A stretch of DNA of 64,000 bases, taken from NCBI GenBank assembly GCA_026390735.1, contig JAPLFJ010000035.1, forward strand, positions 1-64,000. Direction: 5' to 3'. Below the pieces are notes generated by a model. The model worked only from the letters and a program-made list of their open reading frames with translations, was not told the DNA's origin and searched no databases. How positions within the stretch are numbered: the first letter of the stretch is position 1; each line of letters opens with the position of its first letter. A program made the translations under genes and the position numbers. This DNA comes from Ignavibacteriota bacterium (lineage in GTDB: Bacteria; Bacteroidota; Ignavibacteria; Tepidaquicellales; Tepidaquicellaceae). Shown here piece after piece: positions 62,903 to 64,000 of the stretch.

Positions 62903-64000
62903 ATGAGGAAAGTAGTTCTTTTATTGGCATTATTATCATTATTAGTATCTTCTGTCTATGCACAGAAAGAATACAAATATCAGAGTTTTAAAGATGACCC
63001 ACTCGGGACAAGAATCTATAAACTCGAAAACGGACTGACAGTTTATATGTCGGTTAATAAAAACGAACCGAGAATCGTTACAAGAATTCCTGTAAAAGCA
63101 GGAAGCAAGAATGACCCTTCAGACGCAACTGGTCTTGCTCATTACCTCGAGCATATGCTGTTTAAGGGTACGGATAAATTCGGCACAAAGGATTTCAATG
63201 TAGAAGGCAAATTGATAAATGAGATTATTGACCTGTACGAACAGCATCGTGCAACTACAGACCCTGACCTGAGGAAGGCAATCTACAGGAAGATAGATTC
63301 TGTATCTTACCTTGCATCAGGTTATGCAATTCCCAATGAATACGATAAAATGCTCGCATCAATAGGCGCTACAGGGACGAATGCTTATACTTCTTCAGAA
63401 CAGACTGTTTATATAAACGAAATTCCTTCCAATCAACTTGGTAACTGGCTTAACATAGAAAGCGAAAGATTCCGTCAGCCGATAATGAGACTTTTCCATA
63501 CCGAACTTGAAGTTGTGTATGAAGAAAAGAACCGTTCGATGGACAATGGTTCATCAAAAGCTTACGAGAATTTATACGCAGGACTGTTTCAGAAACATTC
63601 TTACGGAACACAGACTACAATCGGTACTGTCGAACACCTAAAGAATCCTTCACTGAAAAAGGTTGTAGCTTATTATAATACATACTACGTCCCGAACAAT
63701 ATGGCGATTATTATCGCTGGCGACTTCGACCCCGATGAAGCAATTAAATTAATAGATGAGAAGTTTGGTTCCATGAAGCCGAAGGAAGTACCTAAGTTCG
63801 TTCCGCCTGTGGAAGATGCAATCGCATCTCCGATAGAAACAACTGTCTATTCTCCCGATGCTGAAACTATGATGATGGGATTCAGGTTTCCGGGAGTTAC
63901 TACAAATGAGGCTGATGTACTAACTATGCTCGGAAGCATTCTTTCAAACGGTAGTGCAGGACTGATTGATCTGGACATAATGAAACAGCAGAAGGCTCTG
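62903..64000 (+). CDS. M16 family zinc peptidase, 3' truncated by the window (≥366 aa)
   Basis: Opens with a signal peptide ([21 protein letters not shown]), so periplasmic or exported. The inverted zinc motif HYLEH (80–84) lies within [14 protein letters not shown]. The distal Glu is in the [15 protein letters not shown] segment. TPVEHLKN-like [28 protein letters not shown] and an AGDFDP strand follow, as in pitrilysin-type M16 proteins. A ~70-residue helical insertion lies between the zinc motif and the first substrate-binding strands. It starts 15 bases after the methyltransferase stop; the second M16 half lies beyond the window. Confidence 0.93.
   Translation, partial: MRKVVLLLALLSLLVSSVYAQKEYKYQSFKDDPLGTRIYKLENGLTVYMSVNKNEPRIVTRIPVKAGSKNDPSDATGLAHYLEHMLFKGTDKFGTKDFNVEGKLINEIIDLYEQHRATTDPDLRKAIYRKIDSVSYLASGYAIPNEYDKMLASIGATGTNAYTSSEQTVYINEIPSNQLGNWLNIESERFRQPIMRLFHTELEVVYEEKNRSMDNGSSKAYENLYAGLFQKHSYGTQTTIGTVEHLKNPSLKKVVAYYNTYYVPNNMAIIIAGDFDPDEAIKLIDEKFGSMKPKEVPKFVPPVEDAIASPIETTVYSPDAETMMMGFRFPGVTTNEADVLTMLGSILSNGSAGLIDLDIMKQQKAL

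Overview
The window looks like chromosomal DNA from an AT-rich, free-living member of the Ignavibacteria/Chlorobi–Bacteroidota lineage. The main reason is that seven complete proteins and one truncated one end in the type IX secretion (T9SS) type A sorting domain, most with the NYPNPFNP motif, typical of Ignavibacteria. Other signs are few Shine-Dalgarno sequences, a GLPGLI-like domain, a bacillithiol enzyme (BshC) and a beta-carbonic anhydrase. This placement is inference from protein style; no rRNA gene is present.

Region 1 (1–24 kb) is an accessory surface-protein region. It holds the tail of one T9SS protein, four giant T9SS adhesin-like proteins (1565, 7327, 16973, 20790), one small outer-membrane-like protein (12402) and one cytoplasmic helical-repeat protein (14642, minus strand). 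The genes are separated by unusually long non-coding stretches packed with repeats. These include a mosaic of modular intergenic repeats with an internal period of about 9 bp, a roughly 150-bp interspersed element (three plus copies here, a diverged minus copy at 52.6 kb), a tract of nearly 60 GAAGTAG-type heptamers, and duplicated leaders carrying a recurring TAAGTAAA-type motif.

Region 2 (24–36 kb) holds a GLPGLI-like/PNGase F-like fusion, a Ycf48/BNR-repeat T9SS protein, an antitoxin-like gene next to an apparently gutted toxin, NADP glutamate dehydrogenase, a divergent two-receiver/pyruvate-phosphate-dikinase-like protein, an RlpA-like protein and an N-acetylmuramoyl-L-alanine amidase.

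Region 3 (36–47 kb) is mostly housekeeping and signalling: an initiator tRNA-Met, a PocR–PAS hybrid histidine kinase, beta-carbonic anhydrase plus LOG-family protein, and a tight run of small genes (XAC2610-like, GNAT, cytidylate-kinase-like, membrane and cytosolic hypotheticals). It closes with a T9SS metzincin protease.

Region 4 (47–64 kb) has a FIST sensor–histidine kinase–response regulator operon resembling NosP-type systems, a pirin, and an IS3-family insertion sequence. A two-gene unit follows, made of a cytoplasmic trypsin-like protease with a zinc ribbon and a 418-aa partner of unknown function. Then come a parallel beta-helix T9SS protein and a run of bshC, a GT9 glycosyltransferase, an RlmI-like methyltransferase and a truncated M16 peptidase.

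The most unusual signals are in the repeats. A heptanucleotide repeat has entered the reading frames of three paralogous T9SS genes, the non-coding spacers are built from shuffled short-period modules, and the same leader motif precedes three of the giant secreted-protein genes.
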